A model generated the notes under the pieces. That model saw nothing but the letters and a program-made list of their open reading frames with translations. It did no database searches and was not told the origin of the DNA. A program made the position numbers and the translations under genes. Of a DNA stretch of 30,716 bases, positions 1 through 8,580 are shown in pieces (the first letter of the stretch is position 1; each line of letters starts with the position of its first letter). The stretch lies in NCBI RefSeq assembly GCF_040393045.1, contig NZ_JBEBUX010000039.1:1-30716 (forward strand), given 5' to 3'. Origin of the DNA: Pollutimonas bauzanensis_A. Lineage in GTDB: Bacteria; Pseudomonadota; Gammaproteobacteria; Burkholderiales; Burkholderiaceae_B.

Positions 1-176
1 GGGAGTAGGCTGAACATATATAAAAAAAATGAAGTCTTCCGCATAAAAAAATAGTGTCCCGCAATAGCGCGGTGCTAAAATCGCGGCAAACGCGAAGCAT
101 GGTTAACGTTGTTAAGTCACGTCCAAGCTGAAGTCGTAATTGGACGGACACAACCTCTGGCACTCAGGGCTCTTCA

Positions 177-692
177 ATGAAACCCGTCCGATTATTTTGG
201 CTAGCTTTATCCTGTGCCATGGCGCCCATGGGTGCATGGGCATTTAGCGGCGAAACCGCCAATGCTATTGCCGATGTCTTCGTATGGATTGTCATTGTCT
301 TGGTGCCGATATTAGTGATATGGCTGTTCTGGAAGGTCCATGTCATGCCGGAAATCATCGCTGAAAAACGGCAGCACCCGCAAAAAGAAGCCATACAAAC
401 GCTCTGCCTACTATCCCTGGTGTTCGGCGGCCTGCTTTGGCCGCTGGCTTGGTTGTGGGCAACGCTTAAGCCCGTTGGCTACAAGCTTGCCTATGGGCGC
501 GACAAACATGACGATTACTACGCCGAACTAGAGGCTGAGTCTTCCCCCCTGCCCGATTCATCTGCGCAAACGCCAGATCAAAGAATCGCCCAGCTTGAGA
601 TGGAAGTCGCATCATTAAAAATGGCCTTGAGCACCACACAGGAGGTATCCTCGCCGGCCCTTGCTAGCCGACACGATAGTCCAATCTCCTAA
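177..692 (+). CDS. DUF3302 (YiaW-like) inner membrane protein
   Basis: 171 residues. It starts with a hydrophobic, signal-like segment (about residues 5-22), followed by two strongly hydrophobic stretches (about 32-52 and 76-95). The conserved DUF3302 block is readable: P-x-x-IA-x-KR-x-HP-x-x-x-AI, then LSL and WP-x-x-W-x-WATL, as I recall for E. coli YiaW. After the membrane part comes a short predicted coiled coil (about residues 136-155, QRIAQLEMEVASLK), which YiaW also has. It lies 20 bp upstream of a YiaV-like HlyD protein, the usual partner. The role is inferred to be a membrane partner of the adaptor; no reaction is known. The ATG at 177 has only a weak AGGGCT upstream. The extra N-terminal segment compared with YiaW might be a cleaved signal or a third membrane helix. 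Confidence 0.85.
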   Translation: MKPVRLFWLALSCAMAPMGAWAFSGETANAIADVFVWIVIVLVPILVIWLFWKVHVMPEIIAEKRQHPQKEAIQTLCLLSLVFGGLLWPLAWLWATLKPVGYKLAYGRDKHDDYYAELEAESSPLPDSSAQTPDQRIAQLEMEVASLKMALSTTQEVSSPALASRHDSPIS

Positions 693-712
693 ACCCTGGT
701 TAAGGTGCCTAT

Positions 713-1855
713 ATGCTTGAAGTCATCGCATTGGTGTACGGTGGGCTGGTTTGGCTGGTTTTCATTAAATTCAAACTGCTCCCCTGGAATATCAAATCGC
801 AAGTCGGTGTCGTGGCCGTCGGCCTCGCCGGAATCATTGCCTTGATATTCATACTTAACGTCATTGCGCCTACGAGCTCTCAAGTACGCGTCGCCAATTA
901 CGTTGTGGAAATCGTACCCAGTGTTACCGGCCGGGTATTGGAAGTACCCATCGAAGGCAACCGGTTGATACGCAAAGGCGACACATTGCTTAAGCTTGAC
1001 CCCAAGCCTTTCCAAATTCAAATCAAGGCCCTGGAAGCGAACCTTGCAACAGTGCAAGCCAACGCCGCCCAGTTGACCGCACAACGGGATGCAGCCCGGG
1101 CACATTCTGCATCGACTCAAGCGCAGCTTGATCTGGCTAAAATTCGACTCGGACAGGCCAGAGTCCTCGCGCGCGCAGGCGCAGGCAAGCGCTACGATAT
1201 CGAGCAGTATGCCGCCGAAGTGAAGCAGTTGATAGCGGCAGGCAAGGCCGCCAAGGCCGAAGAGCAACGCATTACGTTGATGCTGGATTCGCAGGTCGAT
1301 GGGGAAGTATCGACGGTCGCACAGGCCAGGGCTCAATTGGCTACCGCGCACTGGGAGCTTGAGCAGACGGTAATACTTGCTCCCGACGATGGCTATGCCA
1401 TCAATCTTCAAGTGCGGCCCGGCTCGTACGCTGCCGCGTTGCCCTTACGCCCGGTGATGAGCTTTGTTGAAACCAATCAGCGTGTTGTTAGCTTTTTTGA
1501 TCAGAACCAACTCACCCATGTCGCGCCTGGCAATCCCGTCGAGATCGCACTGCACGTTCGTCCTGGCCAGATTATCCAGGGTACGGTTGATTCTATAGTA
1601 TGGGCTAACGCGCAAGGCCAGTTCCAGGCCAGCGGAGCCCTACCGACAGAAGGCGTTCAAGGAGCAATGACCCCAAGGCCATTACAGTATGCCGTACGAA
1701 TCAATGTCACCGACCCCGAGAAATGGGACTTGCCCATGGGGGCTCGTGGCGTAGCAGCTATTTACACCGACCACCTTAGCGCATTGCATCTGGTGCGCAA
1801 AGTCATGTTTCGCGCATCCAGCAAGCTTGATTACCTTATCTTCAAATTGCACTAA
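713..1855 (+). CDS. HlyD/EmrA-type membrane fusion protein (YiaV-like)
   Basis: 380 residues with an AAGGTG ribosome site before ATG 713. The N-terminus has two hydrophobic segments (about 1-20 and 27-48). A biotinyl-lipoyl half-motif follows (VPSVTGRVLEVPIEGNRLIRKGDTLLKLDP, split here only for naming), then an alpha-helical hairpin rich in Ala, Gln and Lys (about 100-215). The second lipoyl half and beta-barrel contain ILAPDDGY and the stretch RPGSYAAALPLRPVM, which is nearly identical to what I recall of E. coli YiaV. The C-terminus (YTDHLSALHLVRKVMFR) also matches that family. Proteins of this type bridge an inner-membrane component to an outer-membrane channel. The outer-membrane gene follows 11 bp downstream, but no ABC, MFS or RND pump is encoded beside it. 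Confidence 0.9.
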   Translation: MLEVIALVYGGLVWLVFIKFKLLPWNIKSQVGVVAVGLAGIIALIFILNVIAPTSSQVRVANYVVEIVPSVTGRVLEVPIEGNRLIRKGDTLLKLDPKPFQIQIKALEANLATVQANAAQLTAQRDAARAHSASTQAQLDLAKIRLGQARVLARAGAGKRYDIEQYAAEVKQLIAAGKAAKAEEQRITLMLDSQVDGEVSTVAQARAQLATAHWELEQTVILAPDDGYAINLQVRPGSYAAALPLRPVMSFVETNQRVVSFFDQNQLTHVAPGNPVEIALHVRPGQIIQGTVDSIVWANAQGQFQASGALPTEGVQGAMTPRPLQYAVRINVTDPEKWDLPMGARGVAAIYTDHLSALHLVRKVMFRASSKLDYLIFKLH

Positions 1856-1866
1856 AAGGCACTTTT

Positions 1867-3294
1867 ATGGCGTACCCGGCCATTCGAAAGCTATGCCACG
1901 GCGGCCTTGCCATTACAGTGGCATTGGGGCTGGACGGGTGCGCCAATTTGACGCCGCCAGCAGACAGCGAGATCACGCAGCAGGCCTTGGCGGCAACCCC
2001 GTTGCCTGCCAACTGGGTCAGCGCCGGAAAAGCTGCTGAATTCGATCCGGCTTGGCTTGGGTTTGGCGATGATGGCAATGCCCAAGCCCTGATCACCGAA
2101 GCGCTGACCAACAATCCTGACCTGCGTATAGCGGCTTTAAGACTGGAGCAATCGCGCCTGCAAGTAGGCATCGCGAGCGCAAAGCTCTTGCCTAGCGTGG
2201 GCATTGGCGCTCAGTATGCAACCGATCCCACGCCGGGCGGAGCGGCCAGTTCCAATGGTATTGGCCTAATGCTCAGTTGGGAAATCGATTTGTGGGGACG
2301 TGTACGCGCCGAGCGTAAAGCAGCCGAAGCGGACTACTACTCTGCGACAGCCGACTATGCTTATGCACGCCAATCACTGGCAGCGGCAACGTTACGTGCG
2401 TGGCTAACAGCAATACTTGCAGGGCGGCAGCTTGATTTGATCCACGACGCTCTTGCCGATAGCGAACATCAGCTTCAGGTAATCGATACACGTTGGCGAA
2501 TTGGGCAGGCTACTGAGTATGATCTCGCACTGGTAAAGGCCCAGCGACAAAGCTATATCGATGCAATGCAAAGCCTGGAGCAGTCCCGTCTTGTTGCGTT
2601 GCGCGGGCTTGAGGCCTTGCTGGGCCGCTATCCGGCAGCCTCTATCAATGTGGCAAGCACATTGCCTGATGTGCCCGCGCTGCCTACGACAGGAACGCCG
2701 ATAAACATCGTAGAGCGCCGCCCTGACATGGCTGCGGCGCGCAAGCAATTTGAATCAATGTTTTTCAGCGTACAGGAAGCCCGTGCAGCACGGCTTCCGG
2801 CACTTTCCATTTTCGGCGGAGTCGGCCGCATGGCCAAGGAAATCATTGGCTTTGTTGATACGAAAAAAACGCTGTATCCCATAGGTGCCTCGCTTGTTTG
2901 GCCATTGTTTACCGGTGGGCAACGACAAACGGTATTGGAAATCAGAACCGTGCAGCAGCAAGAAGCTGTGGTGAAGTACACACAAACTATCTTGCGTGCG
3001 ATGTCTGAAGTTGAAAATGCCCTGTCTGCTGAAAGCACCTTGGCGGCGCGTCAGCAAGCGCTGCGCGCGAAGGTCGTTCATTACGAACGTGCCGTGGAAT
3101 TAGTGCGCATTCAGTTACGGGTCGGCCAAGTAGACACTTATGATGTTTTGCAGCAAGAGTTGCAACTTAACCGCGCTCGTAGCGATGAGGAGACCGTCTT
3201 GGCCGAACGGCTAGTACAACGCATCAATCTGCATTTGGCGCTGGGAGGAGCCTTCGAGCCAGTGGTGCCTGTTGCGGTGGCCAACCCTTCATAA
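1867..3294 (+). CDS. NodT-family outer-membrane factor lipoprotein
   Basis: 475 residues. The N-terminus is a lipoprotein-type signal ending at Cys25 (GLDGC; Asp at -2 makes the lipobox slightly atypical). Two TolC-like outer-membrane efflux protein repeats follow. Family landmarks are AWLGFGD near the N-terminus, L-x-x-A-x-x-NPDLRIAALRLEQSR, the LSWEIDLWGRVRAE stretch, NIVERRPDMAAARKQ and LVWPLFTGGQRQ. The protein should form a trimeric outer-membrane channel whose periplasmic helices dock on the HlyD protein encoded just upstream. Length is typical of the NodT family. Start: ATG 1867 with AAAGGC a few bases upstream, 11 bp after the preceding stop. The substrate cannot be told from sequence. 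Confidence 0.92.
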   Translation: MAYPAIRKLCHGGLAITVALGLDGCANLTPPADSEITQQALAATPLPANWVSAGKAAEFDPAWLGFGDDGNAQALITEALTNNPDLRIAALRLEQSRLQVGIASAKLLPSVGIGAQYATDPTPGGAASSNGIGLMLSWEIDLWGRVRAERKAAEADYYSATADYAYARQSLAAATLRAWLTAILAGRQLDLIHDALADSEHQLQVIDTRWRIGQATEYDLALVKAQRQSYIDAMQSLEQSRLVALRGLEALLGRYPAASINVASTLPDVPALPTTGTPINIVERRPDMAAARKQFESMFFSVQEARAARLPALSIFGGVGRMAKEIIGFVDTKKTLYPIGASLVWPLFTGGQRQTVLEIRTVQQQEAVVKYTQTILRAMSEVENALSAESTLAARQQALRAKVVHYERAVELVRIQLRVGQVDTYDVLQQELQLNRARSDEETVLAERLVQRINLHLALGGAFEPVVPVAVANPS

Positions 3295-3307
3295 TTGCGA
3301 GTACGAC

Positions 3308-3643
3308 ATGCTGAAAGTACTAGACCGGTTATTTTTACAAGACAAGGTGAAGCTGATCTTCGATCATCTGCGGAACCTGTTGATGTGTACCCTGCTGCTG
3401 GCGGCCGGCCGCTTTCAGTTAGAGCATCCCGTTGGCGTATTTGTAGGTTCGACCTTCCAAAGCTTGCTCGGTTACGGAGTTGTTGGCATCGCTTTGATAC
3501 TGATCGTTTTGAACCTATTCGACGGCATGCATCAATTAAACAAATTGCGGCATCCCGACATTCTTAAATTGGGACTCATCGTTGCGTACGTCATTATTGC
3601 CACGCGCATCGTGCTAGTGACTACGTCATTCCGTAGTTGTTAA
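3308..3643 (+). CDS. Small multi-pass membrane protein of unknown function
   Basis: I do not recognise this 111-residue protein. It has about three hydrophobic segments: roughly residues 20-36 (LLMCTLLLAAGRF), 46-68 (SLLGYGVVGIALILIVLNLF) and 84-105 (LKLGLIVAYVIIATRIVLV). The N-terminus is basic and amphipathic, and one Cys ends the protein (FRSC). ATG 3308 was chosen because it lies 13 bp after the outer-membrane factor stop; the frame is open further upstream only through a TTG inside that gene. The ribosome site is weak (GCGAG). Position and strand suggest co-transcription with the three export genes upstream, so an accessory inner-membrane role is possible but unproven. Confidence 0.6.
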   Translation: MLKVLDRLFLQDKVKLIFDHLRNLLMCTLLLAAGRFQLEHPVGVFVGSTFQSLLGYGVVGIALILIVLNLFDGMHQLNKLRHPDILKLGLIVAYVIIATRIVLVTTSFRSC

Positions 3644-4030
3644 TCATGCGACGAGGTAGTTAACAAAGCCCGACAGCAAGGCCGACAAAATAGTTACAAG
3701 CTGATTGATGTTGGACATCCCACATTTCAAACATAAAGCAGCTGCTCATCAACGCTGCAACGACCTGTATTGGGTCATTTTCCCCACGCCGAAAACACTA
3801 GCTTGACGCTGGCTCTACGTCGTTCGTTGTACCCCTGCCTAATCCATATACCGCATTCTTCTTAGCTGGGTTCGTCTCTATTATTGATCGCAAGAAGTCT
3901 GTGTCAAAACATTAAAAAACACCGACCAGGGCGGGTTCTTACGACTCACCAGAATCCTCCGCTCTTTGGCCATAGTGACGCGCGGACTCGACTCATCAGA
4001 ACGAACGAAAACAGCAGGGGAACGAACGCT
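3644..4030 (+). promoter_or_regulatory. Long intergenic region upstream of pgaA
   Basis: 387 bp without a convincing gene between the small membrane protein and the pga leader. It presumably holds the pga promoter and the start of a long 5' untranslated leader. I could not settle on a sigma-70 promoter: TTGACG near 3802 has no good -10 at 16-18 bp. The downstream end contains a 9-bp direct repeat GAACGAACG (starting about 4000 and 4020) and an AGGGGA element (4016-4021), which is a GGA-type motif of the kind CsrA/RsmA binds in the E. coli pgaA leader. CsrA control here is inference only. Confidence 0.4.
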
Positions 4031-4075
4031 ATGTGCCAGTCCGTAAACCGAATGATATTGCTCGTTTCAAGCTAA
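4031..4075 (+). CDS. Possible pgaA leader peptide (14 codons)
   Basis: A short ORF, MCQSVNRMILLVSS, starts at ATG 4031. It is preceded by AGGGG at 4016-4020 (spacing 10 nt). Its stop TAA (4073-4075) overlaps the first two bases of the right arm of a perfect inverted repeat that covers the pgaA start codon, and the pgaA ATG follows 11 nt after the stop. A ribosome translating this ORF would pass through the left arm and loop and would open the hairpin. This geometry suggests translational coupling, but it may be fortuitous; no homologue is recognised. Confidence 0.4.
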   Translation: MCQSVNRMILLVSS

Positions 4076-4088
4076 CGAGCAATATCAT
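4052..4088 (+). promoter_or_regulatory. Perfect 15-bp inverted repeat covering the pgaA start codon
   Basis: The left arm ATGATATTGCTCGTT (4052-4066) and right arm AACGAGCAATATCAT (4074-4088) are exact reverse complements, separated by a 7-nt loop TCAAGCT. The right arm includes the only ribosome-site candidate (GAG at 4077-4079) and the first two bases of the pgaA ATG (4087). In mRNA this hairpin would hide the pgaA translation start. It has no following T-run, so a terminator role is unlikely. The repeat is seen directly; the regulatory role is inference. Confidence 0.75.
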
Positions 4089-6537
4089 GAAATTAGCCTT
4101 TAATTGCACACTTGTATTGCTGGTATCGCTTACGGCAAATGTAGCATCAGCAAGGGTCTCGCGAACCGAATATGACGCGCGAATACGCGAAGCCCGCCTT
4201 GGCAACTATGAACCTGCCTTGATCATGCTGCGCCAGCATGGGGCCGAGTACCCCCGGGACTTGCGAGCGGCCTACGACCACATTCTGATTGCTAGTTGGG
4301 CTAAAAAAAGCGACGAAGCGATTGCCGCGTACGAGATGCTGCAGCCGGCTCCTAATCGCATGCCAGCGGACGTACTGAGTGCCGTAGCACAAGCCTATCG
4401 CGACACCCAGCGCTGGGACGCCGCTTTGGATCAATATCGGCACGGCCGGCTGCGCTATCCGCGAAACGCCGCATTCACTGTTGGAGAGATCATGGTGTTG
4501 GCCGATGCCGGCCAAGCCGAAGACGCGATCCGCTTGGGGAAGGAACAGGTAGACAAACACCCTGGCCAAACCGATCTGCGTCTGGCGCTCGCTTATGCCT
4601 ATAAAAGTAGCGGTTTTCCCTACGCCGCCTTACAAGAGGCCGACCAGGCTCGCAGCCTGGCTCCGCAAAAAAAATATGTCAATCGTGAGTATGTTGAATC
4701 CCTTCAGCATGCTGGCATCCCTCTGGCAGCACTGGGTGTCGCCAAGCAAAATCCCGGCTTGTTGAATGCCAAGGAAATACGCAATCTTGAAGCCGACTAC
4801 GCTGCGGAACTGTCCAGATTGGCTGACCTGCCCGCCAGGCAGGAGAGTGAAAGATTCGTCATCGCCGACCGGGCGCTCGCCGAGTACGACCGCCTTATTC
4901 CCGCATGGGAAGCCCTGGGACCTGAGGCACGCCCGGAGCTATTGCGTATCCGTGCTGATCGCCTGCAGGCACTGCATACACGCATGCGTATGCAAGACGT
5001 CGTTGACGGCTACAACGCCTTGCTAGCCGAAGGCATTGATGTGCCGCGCTACGTATTGAACGACGTCGCCGCAGCCTATCTGTACCTGCGCCAACCCGAA
5101 ATCGCTGCCAAGCTGTATCAACAAACCTTGGACTATGGCAGCAAGATGGATAGCCCAGGCGAACGCCTGGCCAACGAAACGGGTTTATTTTATTCGCTGA
5201 TCGAAAGCGAGCAATTCGATGACTCCGTGCAAGTCATCGAGCAAGCCCGGGCCGAACAGCCTACATGGCGGCGCATTAAAGGGGTGAACATGAAGATCCC
5301 CAATGACTTGCATCTTTATTCAGAACAAACTGCGGCCCTTGGCGAGTTCTACGTCGATAACACTCCTGCCGCGCAAAGCAAACTCGAAGAGATGGTGAGC
5401 CTGGCGCCCGGGAATGTCGGCCTGCACGTTGCCCTGGCCAATGTATATCGAGGACGCGCTCAGCCCAGGAAAGCTGAGAAGCAACTCAAGATGGCCGAGG
5501 CGCTGGAACCCCGGGCCGTAGAAATTGAAGCCGGACAAGGCATCACAGCCATGGACCTGCAGGAATGGCGTCAGGCCAATACGCTGGCGCTGGATTTGGC
5601 AGTTCGGTTTCCCGAAGAAAAGTCGACCGACAACCTTGCCCGACGATGGGCCACGCACAATAAAGCCGAATTGAAAGTGACGGGCAATCGTGGCATTGCA
5701 TCGGACAGCCCAGTCATCGGCAGCGGCGACTTTGATATCGACACGGTGTTGTATTCCGCCCCGCTGAACTACAACTGGCGAGTTTTCGGTGGCGGCGGCT
5801 ACGCCGAAGGCGATTTCGAAGAAGGGAAAGGCCACTATCGCTGGCTGCGCACCGGGGTCGAATGGCGCGGCCGTGACCTGACTGCAGAACTGGAAGCATC
5901 CACGAATAACTATGGTTACGGCACCAAGCCCGGCGCGCGCGCGTCAGTGGCCTATGACCTGAACGACCATTGGCAAGTCGGTGGGGGCGCTGCGTTCCGG
6001 TCTCGTGAAACACCACTGCGCGCACTACGCAGCGATATTTCATCCAACAGTCTGGGCGCATTCGTACGCTGGCGGGCAAACGATTTTAGAGAGTGGACAT
6101 TCTCGCTATCGCCCTCACGCTTCAGCGATGGCAATAAGCGTCTGGCAACCTACATTTCAGGACGAGAACGGGTATACACATCCCCCAAGCTCAAAGCGGA
6201 TCTTCAACTAAACATTTCAGCGTCGCATAACTCGTTAGAGGACGTCCCCTATTTCAACCCACGTGCGGACTTGGAGATCCTGCCCACACTCAACCTGACG
6301 CATACCCTGTATCGCCACTATGAAACCTCGTGGGAACAAAATTTCCTGCTGGGTGCCGGCTTGTATGCGCAACGAGGCTACGGCAGCGGCGCCATAGGCG
6401 CGCTGGGTTATGGCATGCGCTACCACTACAACAACCAATTCGACATTGGCGGCACAGTCATCGGCACCAGTAGGCCTTATGACGGCGTGCGTGAGCGTGA
6501 AGTGCGCATCATGTTTGAAATGAACTTCCGTTTTTAG
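4087..6537 (+). CDS. pgaA: PNAG outer-membrane export porin PgaA
   Basis: 816 residues from ATG 4087, close to the 807 of E. coli PgaA. It begins with a Sec signal peptide (MKLAFNCTLVLLVSLTANVASA). A long helical periplasmic half with TPR-like repeats follows (about 25-530; repeated motifs such as AAYDHILIASWAKKSDEA and LALAYAYKSSGFPYAALQ), then a C-terminal outer-membrane beta-barrel (about 530-816) ending in an aromatic residue, MFEMNFRF. PgaA exports de-N-acetylated poly-beta-1,6-GlcNAc, and its TPR part contacts PgaB and the polymer. An upstream GTG at 4033 is in frame but would place 18 residues before the signal peptide, so ATG 4087 is preferred. The ribosome site is weak and lies inside the inverted repeat, which suggests controlled translation. 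pgaB follows 9 bp downstream. Confidence 0.95.
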   Translation: MKLAFNCTLVLLVSLTANVASARVSRTEYDARIREARLGNYEPALIMLRQHGAEYPRDLRAAYDHILIASWAKKSDEAIAAYEMLQPAPNRMPADVLSAVAQAYRDTQRWDAALDQYRHGRLRYPRNAAFTVGEIMVLADAGQAEDAIRLGKEQVDKHPGQTDLRLALAYAYKSSGFPYAALQEADQARSLAPQKKYVNREYVESLQHAGIPLAALGVAKQNPGLLNAKEIRNLEADYAAELSRLADLPARQESERFVIADRALAEYDRLIPAWEALGPEARPELLRIRADRLQALHTRMRMQDVVDGYNALLAEGIDVPRYVLNDVAAAYLYLRQPEIAAKLYQQTLDYGSKMDSPGERLANETGLFYSLIESEQFDDSVQVIEQARAEQPTWRRIKGVNMKIPNDLHLYSEQTAALGEFYVDNTPAAQSKLEEMVSLAPGNVGLHVALANVYRGRAQPRKAEKQLKMAEALEPRAVEIEAGQGITAMDLQEWRQANTLALDLAVRFPEEKSTDNLARRWATHNKAELKVTGNRGIASDSPVIGSGDFDIDTVLYSAPLNYNWRVFGGGGYAEGDFEEGKGHYRWLRTGVEWRGRDLTAELEASTNNYGYGTKPGARASVAYDLNDHWQVGGGAAFRSRETPLRALRSDISSNSLGAFVRWRANDFREWTFSLSPSRFSDGNKRLATYISGRERVYTSPKLKADLQLNISASHNSLEDVPYFNPRADLEILPTLNLTHTLYRHYETSWEQNFLLGAGLYAQRGYGSGAIGALGYGMRYHYNNQFDIGGTVIGTSRPYDGVREREVRIMFEMNFRF

Positions 6538-6546
6538 AGAGTTGCG

Positions 6547-8580
6547 ATGTTTACTCCTTTTCCCATACGCTCGCTGGCTAGTCTTCTCTGCTTTCTCATC
6601 TTCCTGGCAGGATGTGCCAAGGATATCCCGGCATTTGTCGCCCCCGAACAGAGGCCGCAACATAGCTTTAACCAGCCCTGGCCTGCCAATAAATACTTGG
6701 TATTGGCCTACCACGATGTAGAAGACAGCGACCCTGACCAGACTTATGTCAGCGTCAGCACCGCGCATCTGGAAGAACAGTTCGCATGGTTAAGAGAAAA
6801 TGGGTATCAGCCGATAACCGTAGATCAGATACTCGAGGCCAGCCGGGGGGGCGCACCGTTGCCGGAAAAGGCGCTGCTCTTGACGTTTGATGACGGCTAT
6901 CGCAGTTTTTATACTCGTGTCTTCCCCCTGCTCAAGGCCTACAAGTGGCCAGCCGTCCTTGCTCCCGTAGGCGTATGGCTGGATACACCTGCCGACCAGA
7001 TGGTTGATTTCGGAGGCAAACTCACGGAGCGCGAACGCTTCCTTACGTGGGCACAAGTCAAGGAGATGTCGCGCTCTGGCCTGGTGGAAATCGGCGCTCA
7101 TACCAATGCCTTGCATTACGGTATTCCCGCCAATCCACAGGGTAACCTGCTGCCCGCTGCCGCGGCCCATGCTTACGATAGCAAAACCGGCCTGTATGAA
7201 ACAGACGCAGCTTATAAGAAACGCATCACTGACGATGTTCGCCAAATCACGGCAAAAATTCTCCGAGTCACGGGCAAACGTCCCCGAGTATGGGTATGGC
7301 CTTACGGCGCTGCCAGCGGCGTTGCGCTGAAGGTTGTCACGGAGCATGGCTACCCTCTGGTACTAACCCTGGACTCTGGCTTGGCCTCGGTAGATAACCT
7401 GACAAATACCCCGCGTGTGCTGGTATCGAACGATCCGGCCCTGCGCAACTTCGCAAACACCGCCATGGTGATGGAAAACACGGAGACCATGCGAGTTGCG
7501 CATGTTGACCTGGACTATGTGTACGATCCGGATCCCGAGCAAATGGATCGCAACTTGGGCGACCTGGTGCAGCGCATTGCCGACATGAAAATCACCACCG
7601 TGTTTTTGCAAGCGTTTGCCGATCCGCAGGGAGACGGGCTAGTGAAATCGGTCTATTTTCCCAATCGGCATCTACCGATGCGCGCCGATTTATTCAATCG
7701 CGCAGCCTGGCAGCTGAAAAGCCGCGCCTTTGTCGATGTATACGCCTGGATGCCAGTGCTGAGCTTCGACTTGGCTCCCACTATCGCACGCGTAACCAGT
7801 TGGAATCCGGAGACCCAAGCCGTAGCCATCGCACCAAATCAGTACCGGCGGTTATCACCTTTTGATCCGGTTGCCCGCCGGCAAATCATCGATTTATACG
7901 AAGACCTGGCTAGCCATGCTCTTTTCAACGGCATTCTTTTTCACGACGATGCGCTGTTGTCCGATTTCGAAGATGCCGGGCCGCAAGCGCTAGCCGCATA
8001 TAAAAACGCGGGACTACCAGGCAGCATCAGGGAATTGCGAGCCGACCCGGCAACCCTGCAGCGTTGGACTCGTTATAAAAGCCAATACCTGACTGATTTC
8101 ACGAAAACACTCGCCCAGCACGTGCGCGAAATACGCGGCCCGTACATCAAGACAGCACGCAATATTTTTGCCGAACCTATTCTCAACCCGGAAAGCGAAA
8201 CATGGTTTGCGCAGAACCTGGATGATTTTCTGGCCACTTACGACTGGACCGCCCCCATGGCCATGCCCTGGATGGAGGGAATTCCTGCGGATCAGGCAGA
8301 CGCCTGGCTGGACAAGCTTGTTACAACAGTCGCCTCCCGGCCCGGCGCGATGAACAAAACGGTATTCGAGGTGCAAGGACGAGACTGGCGGCCTTCCAAC
8401 GGAGCGGAGGACTCCGGCCACGTGGATTCCGCATTAATGGCGCATTGGCTACAGCGCCTGCAATTAAGCGGCGCACGCAGTTTCGGCTATTACCCCGATG
8501 ACTTTACAAAAAATCAGCCCCGTCTGGAAATCATCCGGCCGGCCATTTCCAATGCCTGGTACCCATTCCATGATAGATAG
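6547..8580 (+). CDS. pgaB: Poly-beta-1,6-GlcNAc N-deacetylase PgaB
   Basis: 677 residues, close to E. coli PgaB (672). It is a lipoprotein: hydrophobic signal with lipobox LAGC, Cys23. The N-terminal NodB-type carbohydrate esterase 4 domain (about 48-300) shows YHD (His56), TFDDG (Asp115, Asp116) and AHTNALH (His185, His190), which match the catalytic and metal-binding residues known for PgaB. The C-terminal GH153-like glycoside hydrolase domain (about 315-675) contains HVDLDYVYD, FLQAFADPQGDG and the acidic HDDALLSDFED. The protein removes some acetyl groups from PNAG in the periplasm and binds the polymer for PgaA. Start ATG 6547 has GAGAG upstream. The 3' end overlaps pgaC by 11 bp, so translation is probably coupled. 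Confidence 0.96.
   Translation: MFTPFPIRSLASLLCFLIFLAGCAKDIPAFVAPEQRPQHSFNQPWPANKYLVLAYHDVEDSDPDQTYVSVSTAHLEEQFAWLRENGYQPITVDQILEASRGGAPLPEKALLLTFDDGYRSFYTRVFPLLKAYKWPAVLAPVGVWLDTPADQMVDFGGKLTERERFLTWAQVKEMSRSGLVEIGAHTNALHYGIPANPQGNLLPAAAAHAYDSKTGLYETDAAYKKRITDDVRQITAKILRVTGKRPRVWVWPYGAASGVALKVVTEHGYPLVLTLDSGLASVDNLTNTPRVLVSNDPALRNFANTAMVMENTETMRVAHVDLDYVYDPDPEQMDRNLGDLVQRIADMKITTVFLQAFADPQGDGLVKSVYFPNRHLPMRADLFNRAAWQLKSRAFVDVYAWMPVLSFDLAPTIARVTSWNPETQAVAIAPNQYRRLSPFDPVARRQIIDLYEDLASHALFNGILFHDDALLSDFEDAGPQALAAYKNAGLPGSIRELRADPATLQRWTRYKSQYLTDFTKTLAQHVREIRGPYIKTARNIFAEPILNPESETWFAQNLDDFLATYDWTAPMAMPWMEGIPADQADAWLDKLVTTVASRPGAMNKTVFEVQGRDWRPSNGAEDSGHVDSALMAHWLQRLQLSGARSFGYYPDDFTKNQPRLEIIRPAISNAWYPFHDR

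Noticed and set aside
103..115. TTAAC-GTT-GTTAA dyad upstream of the DUF3302 gene as an operator
   Set aside because: Arms of only 5 bp, AT-rich, and no promoter could be placed with it; not distinguishable from chance.
689..1411. 240-codon minus-strand ORF opposite the HlyD gene
   Set aside because: No recognisable domain, Arg/Cys/His-rich shadow composition, and the plus strand encodes a clear HlyD-family protein.
3770..3790. GACC/GGTC hairpin followed by ATTTT as a terminator after the small membrane protein
   Set aside because: Only a 4-bp stem, more than 100 bp past the stop codon; too weak to call.
4033..4086. GTG 4033 as the pgaA start, adding 18 residues
   Set aside because: The extension would precede a complete Sec signal peptide, and it overlaps the hairpin and the short leader ORF.
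8498..8569. Earlier start for pgaC inside pgaB
   Set aside because: ATG 8570 gives the family length and begins directly at the first membrane helix.
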